NCBI GenBank assembly: GCA_044464485.1
Contig: JBIQLG010000006.1
Location: 124,001-188,000, forward strand
Length of the DNA: 64,000 bases
Source: Terrimesophilobacter sp044464485
GTDB taxonomy: Bacteria > Actinomycetota > Actinomycetes > Actinomycetales > Microbacteriaceae
Direction of reading: 5' to 3'
The notes beneath the pieces are model-generated. The model made no database searches. It saw only the letters and a program-made list of their open reading frames with translations, and was not told where the DNA came from. Made by a program: the position numbers and the translations under genes. Shown here one piece after another: positions 52,001 to 60,177 of the stretch (positions within the stretch are counted from its first letter, which is position 1; each line of letters opens with the position of its first letter).

Positions 52001-52576
52001 ACCGCTCCCGTCTCCACACTCTCCTATAACGGTCAGCTTCGGTCGCACGCCTCCACAGAGGGGCGGATGCTGGCGGGTGTCGCTGCGGGGCTGCATCCGG
52101 TGCCCGTCGAGCACGCCGGTAACTCGACGTACTCTCGCGAGGAGGCCGACGAAGTGGTCGCGCTCGTGCGAGGCCACCTCGGGGCGGCATGGACCGATGA
52201 GCCGGGAGCCGCGCCGAAGCCACTGGATGAGACCGGCGTCATTGTCGTCACTCCGTACAACGCGCAGGTCGAACACATTCGCGAACGACTCGATGCCGCG
52301 GGGTACTCGAAGGTGCAGGTGGGAACGGTGGATAAGTTCCAAGGCCGCGAGGCGGTCGTGTCGATCGTGAGCCTCGCCGCATCCAGCGCCGAAGATGTCC
52401 CGCGCGGGCTCGACTTTCTGCTTTCCCGTAACCGGCTCAACGTGTCCATCTCGCGGGCGAAGTGGGCGGCGTACTTGCTCTACTCGCCCGCGCTGCTGGA
52501 CTCGTTGCCGCAGACCGCGGAGGGCGTTGCGACGCTGAGTCGGTTTATTCGGTTGACGGAGGCTGCCGCCGTTTAG
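49076..52576 (+). CDS. TM0106-type RecB-like nuclease fused to SF1 helicase
   Basis: 1166 residues. The N-terminal part (to about 240) is a RecB-like nuclease: FVGYADFLVRQPDGRYRVVD followed by TKLSRHV, with zinc/iron-sulphur-type Cys in GRCKYCKDPA. The middle part resembles a YprB-like RNase H-fold exonuclease: LFFDFEGDPMYSE with an acidic pair, WAHSHAEE, IYHYASYEKTHL and YNEYDCLSTLRLRDWL. The C-terminal half is a Upf1/Dna2-like helicase with QGPPGTGKT, VIDEAGQFSLA, LLGDPQQLPQ, TVDKFQGRE and NVSISRAKW. Probably a DNA end-processing enzyme; the partners are unknown. Confidence 0.88.
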   Translation: MYLLTPTALVTSASDLTLASDCEFGFLRVLDHRLGWSTDPLPDDDIMLKRAADLGNVHEGRLLQRYRAEHGDNLVEFEKPDGRRAEMLRDFAARTRDALRSGAPVVYQGVFFDESDPQLPFVGYADFLVRQPDGRYRVVDTKLSRHVRVTALLQLAAYHEQLQKLGVPVDDTVELILGNDESETAEVSDLAPVFRRRRARMHAILAEYRAEGKPVTWEDERYARDGRCKYCKDPAAQAGDLFTVAGLRATQRAKLRAVGIRTLGELAQTEERPEDCELPKATFAKLHLQAKLQAEVDHDDPHALPPVVVVDPRPIASLPAPNPGDLFFDFEGDPMYSEPGIGGAPRWGLDYLFGWVDTNGDFDCLWAHSHAEEKIALRNFLAFVTERRQQHPGLHIYHYASYEKTHLLSIAARHGEGEAIVDQLLRDGVLVDLYPVVMGSLRIGTPSYSIKKLEPLYMGEQQREGLDSGADSIEQYVASSRAAAAGNDTLANEIRREIAVYNEYDCLSTLRLRDWLRALPEVQGVKADAATPEFAGDVFEPSALDLQLQALGLDAEQRGDDAAAGAYRMAAAAIDYHRREVKSFWWEHYDRLEQPSELWEETRGVFLVEGVSLIRDWHKEGRQRNERRHLRLRGQWAPGSSAPRPGGDVFLVYSDPVPYAPPGHRPGARLARQVKFLDPAEDDGVVFVEESRSDELEPWHDMPTHLTPGPPPPAKSIVAAIENWGDTILDADPEWPGDAMSELLLRTAPSETAPLEPMNSPDDGVRAVVASLLSRQSGYLAVQGPPGTGKTYLAAHVIRELIEKHHWQIGVTAQSHKVVENVLDAVVMDAHLSPELVAKAPATDAGAGYYDESPFTELPPNGHARYAAEHADTGYVIGGTAWDMTNRKRVAEGQLDLLVIDEAGQFSLANTIGVAMSAKRILLLGDPQQLPQVSQGIHPAPVDGSALGHVIGGVAVLPEEYGYFLAESRRMDAAVTAPVSTLSYNGQLRSHASTEGRMLAGVAAGLHPVPVEHAGNSTYSREEADEVVALVRGHLGAAWTDEPGAAPKPLDETGVIVVTPYNAQVEHIRERLDAAGYSKVQVGTVDKFQGREAVVSIVSLAASSAEDVPRGLDFLLSRNRLNVSISRAKWAAYLLYSPALLDSLPQTAEGVATLSRFIRLTEAAAV

Positions 52577-52681
52577 TGAGAACTGACTGCCGCAGGTGGC
52601 GTGGTGAAAACATTTGACCGTGCGCCGCATCCGGCCGTGCCGAACGCTAGACCCCACCCTTTTGGAGAGAGAATCGCCAAA

Positions 52682-52972
52682 TCATTCGCCGCGCGTCAAC
52701 AAACCAGCGCGCTCAGGATGCTTATCAAACCATGCGTCCACGTACGAGCACACTGGCACGATTTTGCGCCCGGATGACTGCTCCACTTCATTCACCGCGT
52801 ACTCCACAATTTCGCCGGCCAGACCCTGACCGCGCCAGTCGGGCGCCGTAAACGTTCGGTTGAACGAAATTGCGTCATCGGTGAGCGTATATTCCACTGC
52901 GGCAGCCACGTCACCGTCGATGCGCAGCGTATAGCGGGAACCGTCCGAATCGTGTGCAAATTCTTTCGTCAT
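52682..52972 (-). CDS. GNAT-family N-acetyltransferase, YidJ-like
   Basis: 96 residues with a compact GNAT fold: YTLRIDGDVAAAVEYTL, ISFNRTFTAPDWRGQGLAGE (the acetyl-CoA pyrophosphate loop RGQGLAG) and the final KIVPVCSYVDAWFDKHPE, typical of small YidJ-type acetyltransferases. The acceptor is unknown. The ATG at 52972 gives the standard start. Confidence 0.85.
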   Translation of the reverse strand: MTKEFAHDSDGSRYTLRIDGDVAAAVEYTLTDDAISFNRTFTAPDWRGQGLAGEIVEYAVNEVEQSSGRKIVPVCSYVDAWFDKHPERAGLLTRGE

Positions 52973-53175
52973 CGATCCAGCGTAAGTCCTACGACCTGGC
53001 ATCATCCAATGTCTCACAGGTCGGGTCCTCCGCCGACGGGTCAACCAGATCCAGGCCTGAGAGAGGTGTGGCCTGCGCGATGTGTCTACTCCTCCACAAA
53101 CGCTCAACGAGGCCAACTTCCAACAGATTGCCGCCTTCTCGCCTTCTGCTCTTCCCCTCTTGCCAGAATTGTTGT

Positions 53176-54639
53176 ATGTCCGAAACCTCCAGCGCAGTGC
53201 TCACGGCCTTCCGTGGCGCCACCCCAGTGCTGGCCGCGCTGCCGTGTGAGGTGAACGTCTTCGACGCGCTCGATGATGCGGACGTGCTCGACGTTCAGCG
53301 GGAGATTGCGGCACAGCGGCGGCTGTTGGATGCTCGAGCGGCGGTTGTTGCCGGGCAGGTTGCACGTCGCTCAGCGCCAGAGCTCGGATCGGCAGGGCTC
53401 GCGCAGCGCGGAGGGTTCCGCACACCGGAAGAACTCACCCGCGTGACCACCGGATCCACTGCCGGCGATGCCCGCTCGGTGGTACGGGTGGGTGTGCTGA
53501 TGAACGAGACCGCCACCGGTGGTCGAATCGACCAGAACACGGGCGAACATTTCCCACCGACCAGACCGTGGCTGGCAAGCGTTTCCCACGCCGTCGCCGC
53601 GGGGGAACTTTCTGTCGCCGCGGCAGAAGCGATCCGCTCCGGGCTAGGTGAGGCAACCGAGAGCATCACGCCCGCGATGCTGACGGATGCCGTTCTCACC
53701 CTCATCGGCGACGCAGCCACTCTCGACGCCGACCGGTTGTTCAAGCACGCGAGAGCCCTGCGTGATGAATTAGATGCCGCAGGAATCGCCGACCGCGAAC
53801 AAGAACGCCGTGATGCCCGATCCCTCAAACTCTTCAAGAAGGCGGATGGCATGGGCCGTCTGGTGTGGGACATGGACCCCGAAACCTTCGTCCAGGTCGC
53901 CGAAACCTACGACCAGCTCACGTCGCCGCGGCGCGGCGGACCGCGCTTCGTCTGCGCGGAAACATCAGCAGACAGGTCACCCGAGCAGGATCGTGTTGCG
54001 CGCATCACAGAAGATTCGCGCACCACGGAGCAGATCGCCTCCGACGGCTTCCTTCAACTCTTGGGCATCGCCGGCGACACCGCGCCGACCGCGCTGATCG
54101 GGCTGCGTCGCCCCGCCGTGCGAGTGCTAGTCACCGCCGGTGCGCTGCGCGATCGTGAGGGTCACGGGCGTCTCGAAGGTCGCGACGAGCCCGTCTCCAT
54201 CGAAACTGTAGAGCGCGTCGCCTGCAGCCAAGGAACAGTCGACATAACTTTCACCACGGATGGCCAACCACTCGACGTTGGACGCGAACAACGGCTCTAC
54301 ACCCGTCGGCAACGCATCGCCCTCGCAGCGAGGGACGGCGGATGCCGCTGGCCGGGCTGTGAACGACCACCCTCCTGGACAGAAGCCCACCACATCAAAC
54401 ATTGGCAACGAGACGACGGGCGAACAGATGTCGCCGACGGCGTCCTGCTCTGCCGACACCACCACTTGTTACTGCACAACAACCATTGGGAGATAACACG
54501 AGACGGAGCACAGTATTGGCTTGTGCCCCCGCCAAACATTGACCGTGAACAGCGCCCAATACCTATGCCCACCCACAGCCAAGTCATGCGTGACTTCGAA
54601 CTTCAACGCCCCAGGGTCCGCGAACTAGTGCTCGCGTGA
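53176..54639 (+). CDS. DUF222/HNH endonuclease domain protein (13E12 type)
   Basis: 487 residues. The N-terminal DUF222 domain (VNVFDALDDADVLDVQREIA, GFRTPEELTRVTTGSTAGDA) is followed by a C-terminal HNH domain: CRWPGCERPPSWTEAHHIKH, WQRDDGRTDVADGVLLCRHH and HLLLH. This is the actinobacterial 13E12-repeat family, often multi-copy and found with mobile sequence. It may cut DNA; the role is unclear. An 18-bp tandem repeat begins at its stop codon. Confidence 0.92.
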   Translation: MSETSSAVLTAFRGATPVLAALPCEVNVFDALDDADVLDVQREIAAQRRLLDARAAVVAGQVARRSAPELGSAGLAQRGGFRTPEELTRVTTGSTAGDARSVVRVGVLMNETATGGRIDQNTGEHFPPTRPWLASVSHAVAAGELSVAAAEAIRSGLGEATESITPAMLTDAVLTLIGDAATLDADRLFKHARALRDELDAAGIADREQERRDARSLKLFKKADGMGRLVWDMDPETFVQVAETYDQLTSPRRGGPRFVCAETSADRSPEQDRVARITEDSRTTEQIASDGFLQLLGIAGDTAPTALIGLRRPAVRVLVTAGALRDREGHGRLEGRDEPVSIETVERVACSQGTVDITFTTDGQPLDVGREQRLYTRRQRIALAARDGGCRWPGCERPPSWTEAHHIKHWQRDDGRTDVADGVLLCRHHHLLLHNNHWEITRDGAQYWLVPPPNIDREQRPIPMPTHSQVMRDFELQRPRVRELVLA

Positions 54640-54741
54640 CCGATGCGACTCGCGTGACCGATGCGGTTCGCGTGACCGGTGCGGTTCGCTTGACCGGTGC
54701 GGTTCGCTTGACCGGCGCGGTTCGCTTGACCGGCGCGACCC
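54636..54741 (+). repeat. 18-bp tandem repeat, nearly six units
   Basis: Units of the form GTGACCGGTGCGGTTCGC start at 54636, 54654, 54672, 54690, 54708 and 54726 (the last is cut short). Changes between units drift from GATGCGACT to GGCGCGGTT along the array. The HNH stop codon lies in the first unit. There are no spacers, so it is not a CRISPR array. Confidence 0.9.
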
Positions 54742-54885
54742 TACGATTCGCGAATCCTTCTGACGGCCCTGCGAAAGCTCGTAATCCACGACTCAGCAGT
54801 AGTCCTCGAAAAGCTCCACCTACCGCCCGGGAACCGACTCGAAGCGTTCAAAGGCAAACCTCTCGGGCAACACAGCATACATATC
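54742..54885 (+). pseudogene. HigB-like toxin remnant
   Basis: In one frame the stretch reads YDSRILLTALRKLVIHDSAV, then VLEKLHLPPGNRLEAFKGKP and LGQHSIHI, matching HigB toxins (RFD.RI...ALRKL...LRVPPGNRLEALKG...GQ.SIRIN). The start is replaced by the tandem repeat and the end, normally NDQWRICF, is missing. Confidence 0.7.
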
Positions 54886-55050
54886 CCGGTGAGGTCCTGA
54901 TGCAGGACTTCATCACCGCGCTCGGGATCACCCAGAACCGACTCGCGGTCGCCATAGGCGTTCCGGGTCAACCTGCACAGCCACCACGACCCGCAAATCT
55001 AAGCCGATGCGCTTGGCACCGCGCTCGAGAACATCCGGCCACTCCAGAGC
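54882..55050 (+). pseudogene. HigA-like antitoxin remnant
   Basis: In the next frame YPGEVLMQDFITALGITQNR then LAVAIGVP matches the HigA helix-turn-helix start (HPGEVL...LGLSQNRLARAIGVP). It then decays; ISADALGTALENIRPLQS, with a stop and deletions, resembles the later ITADTALRLG part. Together with the HigB scrap this is a dead toxin-antitoxin pair. From about 55050 to the ftsH start nothing else is recognised. Confidence 0.65.
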
Positions 55051-55293
55051 GCCAAACCGTCCCGTCGAGACGACTCTCCGAGTCTCCTCAGGGAGCGACG
55101 TTTCCACCGCCCGCGACGGGTGCCGGCGCTTGCGTCGAGGCGAAAGCCAGAAATGGCTTTCACTCCAAGCTCCAGCGCGCCACTCAACCAGCGAACAAGC
55201 AGTTAAGCCTCCAGCAAACACGGAACCGCCATACAGAAACCCTCCGGTACCCTTGACTGCAGAAAGGTGCCGGGACCATCGCCCGGATCGCAC

Positions 55294-57291
55294 ATGGACT
55301 TCAAGCGTTTTCTTCGCGGCCCGCTCATCTACATTTTGCTGGCCGTCGTTGTGGTGTCGGTCGGTTTCAGCCTGCTTACGAGCAACTCGTTTAACGAAGT
55401 GACGACACAGCAGGGCCTGCAACTGCTGTCACAAAACAAGGCAGAGTCCGCCACGATCGTTGATGCCGAACAACGCGTCGACCTGGTCCTTAAGAAAGCC
55501 GGCGACGAAGGCAAGCAAGTGCAATTCTATTACGCTGCGCCGCGCGGCGAAGAGGTGGTCACCGCCGTCAACAACGCGAACCTCTCCAAGTTCGACGACA
55601 AAGTCGACAAAGGCAACTGGTTCACCTCCATGTTCGGTCTGCTCATCCCGTTCCTGCTCATTGGACTCGTCTTCTGGTTCCTGCTCTCCCGGATGCAGGG
55701 CGGCGGCAACAAAATCATGCAGTTCGGCAAATCCAAGGCAAAGCTCATTTCCAAGGAAAGCCCCAAAGTCACCTTCGACGACGTCGCAGGGGCCGACGAA
55801 GCTGTCGAAGAGCTCAGTGAGATCAAGGACTTCCTGAAAGACCCGTCCAAGTTCCAGGCTGTCGGCGCCCGCATCCCGAAGGGTGTTCTGCTGTACGGCC
55901 CTCCCGGCACGGGTAAAACGCTTCTCGCCCGAGCCGTCGCCGGCGAAGCGGGAGTGCCCTTCTACTCGATCTCCGGATCCGACTTTGTCGAAATGTTCGT
56001 CGGCGTTGGCGCGAGCCGCGTACGCGACCTGTTCGAGCAGGCCAAACAAAACGCGCCCGCCATCATCTTCGTCGACGAAATTGACGCCGTCGGCCGTCAC
56101 CGCGGCGCCGGCATGGGCGGCGGCCACGACGAGCGCGAACAAACCCTCAACCAGCTGCTCGTCGAAATGGACGGCTTCGACGTCAAAACCAACGTCATCC
56201 TCATCGCCGCCACCAACCGTCCCGACATCCTCGACCCCGCACTCCTGCGCCCCGGCCGCTTCGACCGGCAGATCGGCGTGGATGCCCCCGACATGCTCGG
56301 CCGCAAAAAAATCCTCGAAGTGCACGCCAAAGGCAAGCCCATGGCCAAGAGCGTCGACCTCGAAGTGCTCGCGCGCAAAACGCCGGGCTTCACGGGTGCC
56401 GACCTCGCGAACGTGCTCAACGAGGCCGCGCTGCTCACCGCGCGCTCCAACGCCCAACTGATCGACAACCGCGCCCTCGACGAAGCCGTCGACCGCGTCA
56501 TGGCCGGGCCCCAGCGCCGCACCCGCGTGATGCGCGACCAGGAGAAGCTCATCACCGCGTACCACGAGGGCGGGCACGCGCTCGCCGCGGCATCCATGCG
56601 CCACACCGATCCGGTCACCAAAATCACGATCCTCCCGCGCGGGCGCGCCCTCGGCTACACGATGGTCATGCCGCTCGAAGACCGCTACTCGGTCACACGC
56701 AACGAACTGCTCGACCAGCTCACCTACGCGATGGGCGGCCGCGTTGCGGAAGAAATCGTGTTCCACGACCCCACGACCGGCGCCTCCAACGACATCGAAA
56801 AGGCCACCGAGATCGCCCGCAAAATGGTCACCGAATACGGCATGAGCGCGGATGTCGGTGCCATCAAACTCGGCCAGTCCAGCGGCGAAGTCTTCATGGG
56901 CCGCGACATGGGCCACGGCCGCGACTACTCTGAGAACCTCGCCGAAACGGTGGATGTGGAGATCCGCAAGCTCATCGAGCAAGCACACGACGAAGCGTGG
57001 AAAGTGCTCAACGACAACCGCGACATCCTCGACAATCTTGCGAGCGAACTGCTCGAAAAAGAGACCCTCGACCACAATCAGCTTGCGGAAATCTTCAAAG
57101 ACGTCAAGAAGCTTCCGAAGCGGCCGCAGTGGCTCTCGAGCATCGGGCGGCCCGTTTCGAAGCGTCCGCCCGTCGCGCTGCCCGACAAAGCGCCCATCGA
57201 TCCGGGCGTCGTGGACGGCGGAGTCGACTCCGGTTCGGGCAAACCGAAGCGTTCACCGCGCCGCAAGGCGCCCGGAATCGCAACGGCCTAG
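55294..57291 (+). CDS. ftsH: ATP-dependent zinc metalloprotease FtsH
   Basis: Membrane-anchored AAA+ protease for quality control of membrane and regulatory proteins; 665 residues. Two helices flank an external domain (residues about 8-25 and 110-132). The AAA module has Walker A GPPGTGKT at residue 202, Walker B IIFVDEIDAVG and the SRH region NRPDILDPALLRPGRFDRQ. The protease has HEGGH at residue 424; the usual middle Ala of HEAGH is Gly here, leaving HExxH intact. The tail is basic and Pro-rich. The start at 55294 gives the usual MDFKRFLRGP N-terminus. It opens the folate gene string. Confidence 0.97.
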   Translation: MDFKRFLRGPLIYILLAVVVVSVGFSLLTSNSFNEVTTQQGLQLLSQNKAESATIVDAEQRVDLVLKKAGDEGKQVQFYYAAPRGEEVVTAVNNANLSKFDDKVDKGNWFTSMFGLLIPFLLIGLVFWFLLSRMQGGGNKIMQFGKSKAKLISKESPKVTFDDVAGADEAVEELSEIKDFLKDPSKFQAVGARIPKGVLLYGPPGTGKTLLARAVAGEAGVPFYSISGSDFVEMFVGVGASRVRDLFEQAKQNAPAIIFVDEIDAVGRHRGAGMGGGHDEREQTLNQLLVEMDGFDVKTNVILIAATNRPDILDPALLRPGRFDRQIGVDAPDMLGRKKILEVHAKGKPMAKSVDLEVLARKTPGFTGADLANVLNEAALLTARSNAQLIDNRALDEAVDRVMAGPQRRTRVMRDQEKLITAYHEGGHALAAASMRHTDPVTKITILPRGRALGYTMVMPLEDRYSVTRNELLDQLTYAMGGRVAEEIVFHDPTTGASNDIEKATEIARKMVTEYGMSADVGAIKLGQSSGEVFMGRDMGHGRDYSENLAETVDVEIRKLIEQAHDEAWKVLNDNRDILDNLASELLEKETLDHNQLAEIFKDVKKLPKRPQWLSSIGRPVSKRPPVALPDKAPIDPGVVDGGVDSGSGKPKRSPRRKAPGIATA

Positions 57292-57300
57292 CGGGCACCT

Positions 57301-57885
57301 GTGGCTGCCGGGGAAATCGACAGTGCGCGCATCCGTGACGCCGTGCGCGAGTTGATCTCGGCGATCGGAGAAGACCCCGCGCGACCCGGACTGGTGGACA
57401 CGCCGGCCAGGGTCGCCGAGTCGTACGAGGAATTCTTTTCCGGAGTCGGGGACGATCCGATCCGGCACCTCGCGGAGACCGAAACGCTCACGGATGCGGG
57501 CCAGAAACCCGGCGAAGTCGTCGTCGTGCGCGACATCGAATTTCGCTCCATGTGCGAGCACCACCTGCTCCCGTTCCTGGGCGTCGCGCACGTCGCCTAC
57601 CTCCCTGGCGAGCGGGTTGTGGGCCTCGGTAAACTTCCGAGAGTGGTGGAAACACTCGCCGCCAGGCCGCAGCTGCAGGAGCGCCTCACCGAGCAGGTGG
57701 CCGACACGATCGAGCAGGGGCTCGACGCGCTCGGCGTGCTTGTCGTGCTCGACGCGGTCCACGGATGCGTCACCTCCCGCGGGTCTCGACAGACCCGCAG
57801 CAGCACCGTCACCCTCGCCGCGCGCGGCGCACTCACCGACCCGGCCGCCCGCGCCGAGGCGATGGCACTGATCGGGAAGGCGTGA
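57301..57885 (+). CDS. folE: GTP cyclohydrolase I
   Basis: Converts GTP to dihydroneopterin triphosphate, the first step of tetrahydrofolate synthesis; 194 residues. RPGLVDTPARVAESYEEFF, then IEFRSMCEHHLLPFLG with a zinc Cys and His, LGKLPRVVETLAARPQLQER and the second zinc Cys in HGCVTSRG are all present. GTG start nine bases after the ftsH stop, ahead of folP, so it shares the operon. Confidence 0.96.
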   Translation: MAAGEIDSARIRDAVRELISAIGEDPARPGLVDTPARVAESYEEFFSGVGDDPIRHLAETETLTDAGQKPGEVVVVRDIEFRSMCEHHLLPFLGVAHVAYLPGERVVGLGKLPRVVETLAARPQLQERLTEQVADTIEQGLDALGVLVVLDAVHGCVTSRGSRQTRSSTVTLAARGALTDPAARAEAMALIGKA

Positions 57886-57888
57886 ACC

Positions 57889-58758
57889 ATGGCACGAACG
57901 CGCAGATCCAATAATCCCGTCGCGAGTCGCCCGTACATCATGGGAATCCTCAACGTCACGCCCGATTCGTTCAGCGACGGCGGGATGTACCACAACTTCG
58001 ACGACGCCATCGAGCACGGGGTGCGCCTGTACGAGAGCGGCGCGAACATCGTGGATGTCGGCGGCGAGTCGACGCGGCCCGGTGCCGAGCGGTTGCCGAT
58101 CGAACAGGAGCAGGCGCGCGTGCTTCCGGTCATCCGGGAACTCGTGGACCGCGACGTTCCCGTGAGCATCGACACCATGAACGCGGCGACAGCCGCCGCC
58201 GCCATCGAGATCGGTGCCGCGCTCGTCAACGATGTCTCCGGCGGCCTCGCCGACCGTGGCATGCCGAGGGTGATCGCCGAAAGCGGGATCGAATACGTCG
58301 TCATGCACTGGCGCGGCCATAGCGCCGACATGGACAAACTGGCCACCTACACGGATGTCGTGCGCAACGTGCGCAGCGAACTCAAGAACCGCGTCGCCGA
58401 ACTCATCGTCGCGGGCGTGCGCCCCGAGCGCATCATCCTCGACCCGGGCATAGGATTCGCCAAGACGTCGCTGCACAACTGGCAAGTGCTCGGCCGACTG
58501 CACGAGCTCCAATCCCTCGGCCACCGCATTCTCATTGGCGCATCGCGAAAAAAGTTCCTGGGCGAACTCGTGCCCGAGGGCGCACCGACGAGCGACCGCG
58601 ACCCGGCCACCGCGACGATCAGCGCGCTCGCCGCGGAGTCCGGCGTGTGGGGCGTGCGCGTGCACAACGTGGAACAAACGCTGGCGTCGCTGCAAGTGTG
58701 GGAAGCGTGGAACGGAGGGCGAGTTCCGGCCCCGCGTGCCATCGGGAGCGGCAAGTGA
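57889..58758 (+). CDS. folP: Dihydropteroate synthase
   Basis: Joins p-aminobenzoate to dihydropterin pyrophosphate, the sulfonamide target; 289 residues. IMGILNVTPDSFSDGG is the first family signature, NIVDVGGESTRPGAE the second, then VPVSIDTMNAATAAAA, ALVNDVSGGLADRGMP, VVMHWRG, RIILDPGIGFAKT and ILIGASRKKFLGEL with the substrate Lys/Arg. ATG four bases after the folE stop; its own stop overlaps the folB start. Confidence 0.97.
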   Translation: MARTRRSNNPVASRPYIMGILNVTPDSFSDGGMYHNFDDAIEHGVRLYESGANIVDVGGESTRPGAERLPIEQEQARVLPVIRELVDRDVPVSIDTMNAATAAAAIEIGAALVNDVSGGLADRGMPRVIAESGIEYVVMHWRGHSADMDKLATYTDVVRNVRSELKNRVAELIVAGVRPERIILDPGIGFAKTSLHNWQVLGRLHELQSLGHRILIGASRKKFLGELVPEGAPTSDRDPATATISALAAESGVWGVRVHNVEQTLASLQVWEAWNGGRVPAPRAIGSGK

Positions 58759-59120
58759 ACTCCGACACCCTCACGCTCACCGGGTTGCGTGCTACCGGCC
58801 ACCACGGCGTCTTCGATCATGAACGCCGGGACGGCCAGGAGTTCGTGGTCGACCTCAGCGTTGCCACCGACTTCGCCGCGGCGGCCAGCGCAGATGATGT
58901 GAGCCGCACCATCCACTACGGCGTGCTCGCCGAACAGGTGGTGGCGGCCATCGAACGCGATCCCGTCGACCTGATCGAAACCCTCGCCGAGCGCATCGCG
59001 GGGATCGTGCTGGACTATCCGGCAGCGGCATCCGTCACCGTGACCGTGCACAAACCGCATGCGCCCATCACCGTCCCCTTCGACGATGTGGCCGTGACCA
59101 TCACGCGGAGCCGCCCGTGA
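58755..59120 (+). CDS. folB: Dihydroneopterin aldolase
   Basis: Cleaves dihydroneopterin to hydroxymethyl-dihydropterin and glycolaldehyde; 121 residues. LTGLRATGHHGVFDHERRDG carries the conserved GxxGVxxxE-like start, VDLSVATDF follows, TIHYGVLAEQVV and DLIETLAERIA hold the pterin-site residues, and VTVHKPHAPI the catalytic Lys. GTG start in GTGA overlap with folP. Confidence 0.94.
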   Translation: MNSDTLTLTGLRATGHHGVFDHERRDGQEFVVDLSVATDFAAAASADDVSRTIHYGVLAEQVVAAIERDPVDLIETLAERIAGIVLDYPAAASVTVTVHKPHAPITVPFDDVAVTITRSRP

Positions 59121-59668
59121 CCCGCATGCAGTTGGCACTGCCGGTGGTGATAGCCCTGGGCAGCAACCAGGGTGATCGTGAGCAACTGCTGCGTGACGCG
59201 GTGCACGCCATCGACGCGCTCACGGGCGTCAGCATCACCGCGGTGTCCGGCATCGTCGAGACCCCCGCACTCAAACCGTACGGCGTCGACGAGGAGGCGC
59301 CGAGCTACCTGAACGCGGTACTCCTTGCGCGCGTCACGCGAACGCCAGAAGAGCTGCTGGCGAGCCTCCATGAGATTGAGGCTCGGCTGGGCCGGGTGCG
59401 CGAAGAAGTGTGGGGAGACCGCACCATCGACATCGACATCGTCGACTTCGCCGGAATCACAAGGCGAAACGACACCATCACGCTGCCGCACCCGCGTGCC
59501 TGGCAACGCGCGTTCGTGCTCGCCCCGTGGCTTCAGTTGCAACCGGATGCCGTGCTCCCGACGACCGCCGAATCTCCCGGCGGCCGCATCGATGCCCTGT
59601 TGAGCTCCGCCACCGACAGGGTCAGCGACTATTCCGCGCCGTCACTGTGGGAAGTGCTGGAGCGATGA
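59117..59668 (+). CDS. folK: HPPK, 2-amino-4-hydroxy-6-hydroxymethyldihydropteridine pyrophosphokinase
   Basis: Transfers pyrophosphate from ATP to the pterin before FolP; 183 residues. VIALGSNQGDREQLLRDAV opens the fold, YLNAVLLARV and LLASLHEIEARLGRVREE follow, and the signature DRTIDIDIVDFAG holds the metal-binding Asp residues, then LPHPRAWQRAFVLAPW. GTG start overlapping folB, ending in an ATGA overlap with the DUF3180 gene. Confidence 0.95.
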   Translation: MTRMQLALPVVIALGSNQGDREQLLRDAVHAIDALTGVSITAVSGIVETPALKPYGVDEEAPSYLNAVLLARVTRTPEELLASLHEIEARLGRVREEVWGDRTIDIDIVDFAGITRRNDTITLPHPRAWQRAFVLAPWLQLQPDAVLPTTAESPGGRIDALLSSATDRVSDYSAPSLWEVLER

Positions 59669-60138
59669 AACGCACCCGCGCCGCCACCATCGTCATCCTC
59701 GCCGTGCTGGGCGCTGCGGTGGCCGCCGTCACGGAGGTTGTGCTCGCCAGCAACGGGCATCCGATCATCAACCTGCCCATCACGCTGGGCATCGCGCTGT
59801 CGATCATCGGCGCGATCGTCGTCACAATGGCGCTGCCGATCCGACGGATGATCAAAGTCGCTGATGCGCCGCGAGTCGACCCGTTTTACGCGACACGGGT
59901 TCTCATGCTCGCCAAGGCGTGCGCGATCACCGGTGCGCTCGCAGTGGGCGTGGGGGTGGGCGTGCTCGCCTACCTGCTCACGAGATCCGTGATCAGCTCC
60001 GGTTCCGTACTTTCCGCGATCATCACGCTGCTCGGTGCGGGTGTCGTGCTTGCCGGAGGGCTCGTGGCCGAACACATGTGCCGAATACCACCGGGGGACG
60101 ACGATAATGATTCAGGTAACAATCCGGTGAAAGCCTGA
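59665..60138 (+). CDS. DUF3180 membrane protein
   Basis: 157 residues with four predicted helices (TIVILAVLGAAVAAVTEVVL, LPITLGIALSIIGAIVVTMA, a third around AITGALAVGVGVGVLAYLL and a last around AIITLLGAGVVLAGGLVAEH). The middle loop RVDPFYATRVLMLAKA is typical of DUF3180. Unknown function, restricted to actinobacteria and nearly always located after folK. ATG overlaps the folK stop. Confidence 0.88.
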   Translation: MKRTRAATIVILAVLGAAVAAVTEVVLASNGHPIINLPITLGIALSIIGAIVVTMALPIRRMIKVADAPRVDPFYATRVLMLAKACAITGALAVGVGVGVLAYLLTRSVISSGSVLSAIITLLGAGVVLAGGLVAEHMCRIPPGDDDNDSGNNPVKA

Positions 60139-60177
60139 TCGCACACCCGCCCATGACCACATTCGACGAGGACGCAC

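Noticed and set aside
54636..54741. Possible CRISPR array
   Set aside because: Repeat units are contiguous with no spacers and drift gradually; no cas gene is present.
55429..57075. Long minus-strand frame opposite ftsH
   Set aside because: ftsH on the plus strand has all catalytic motifs; the opposite frame is only its complement.
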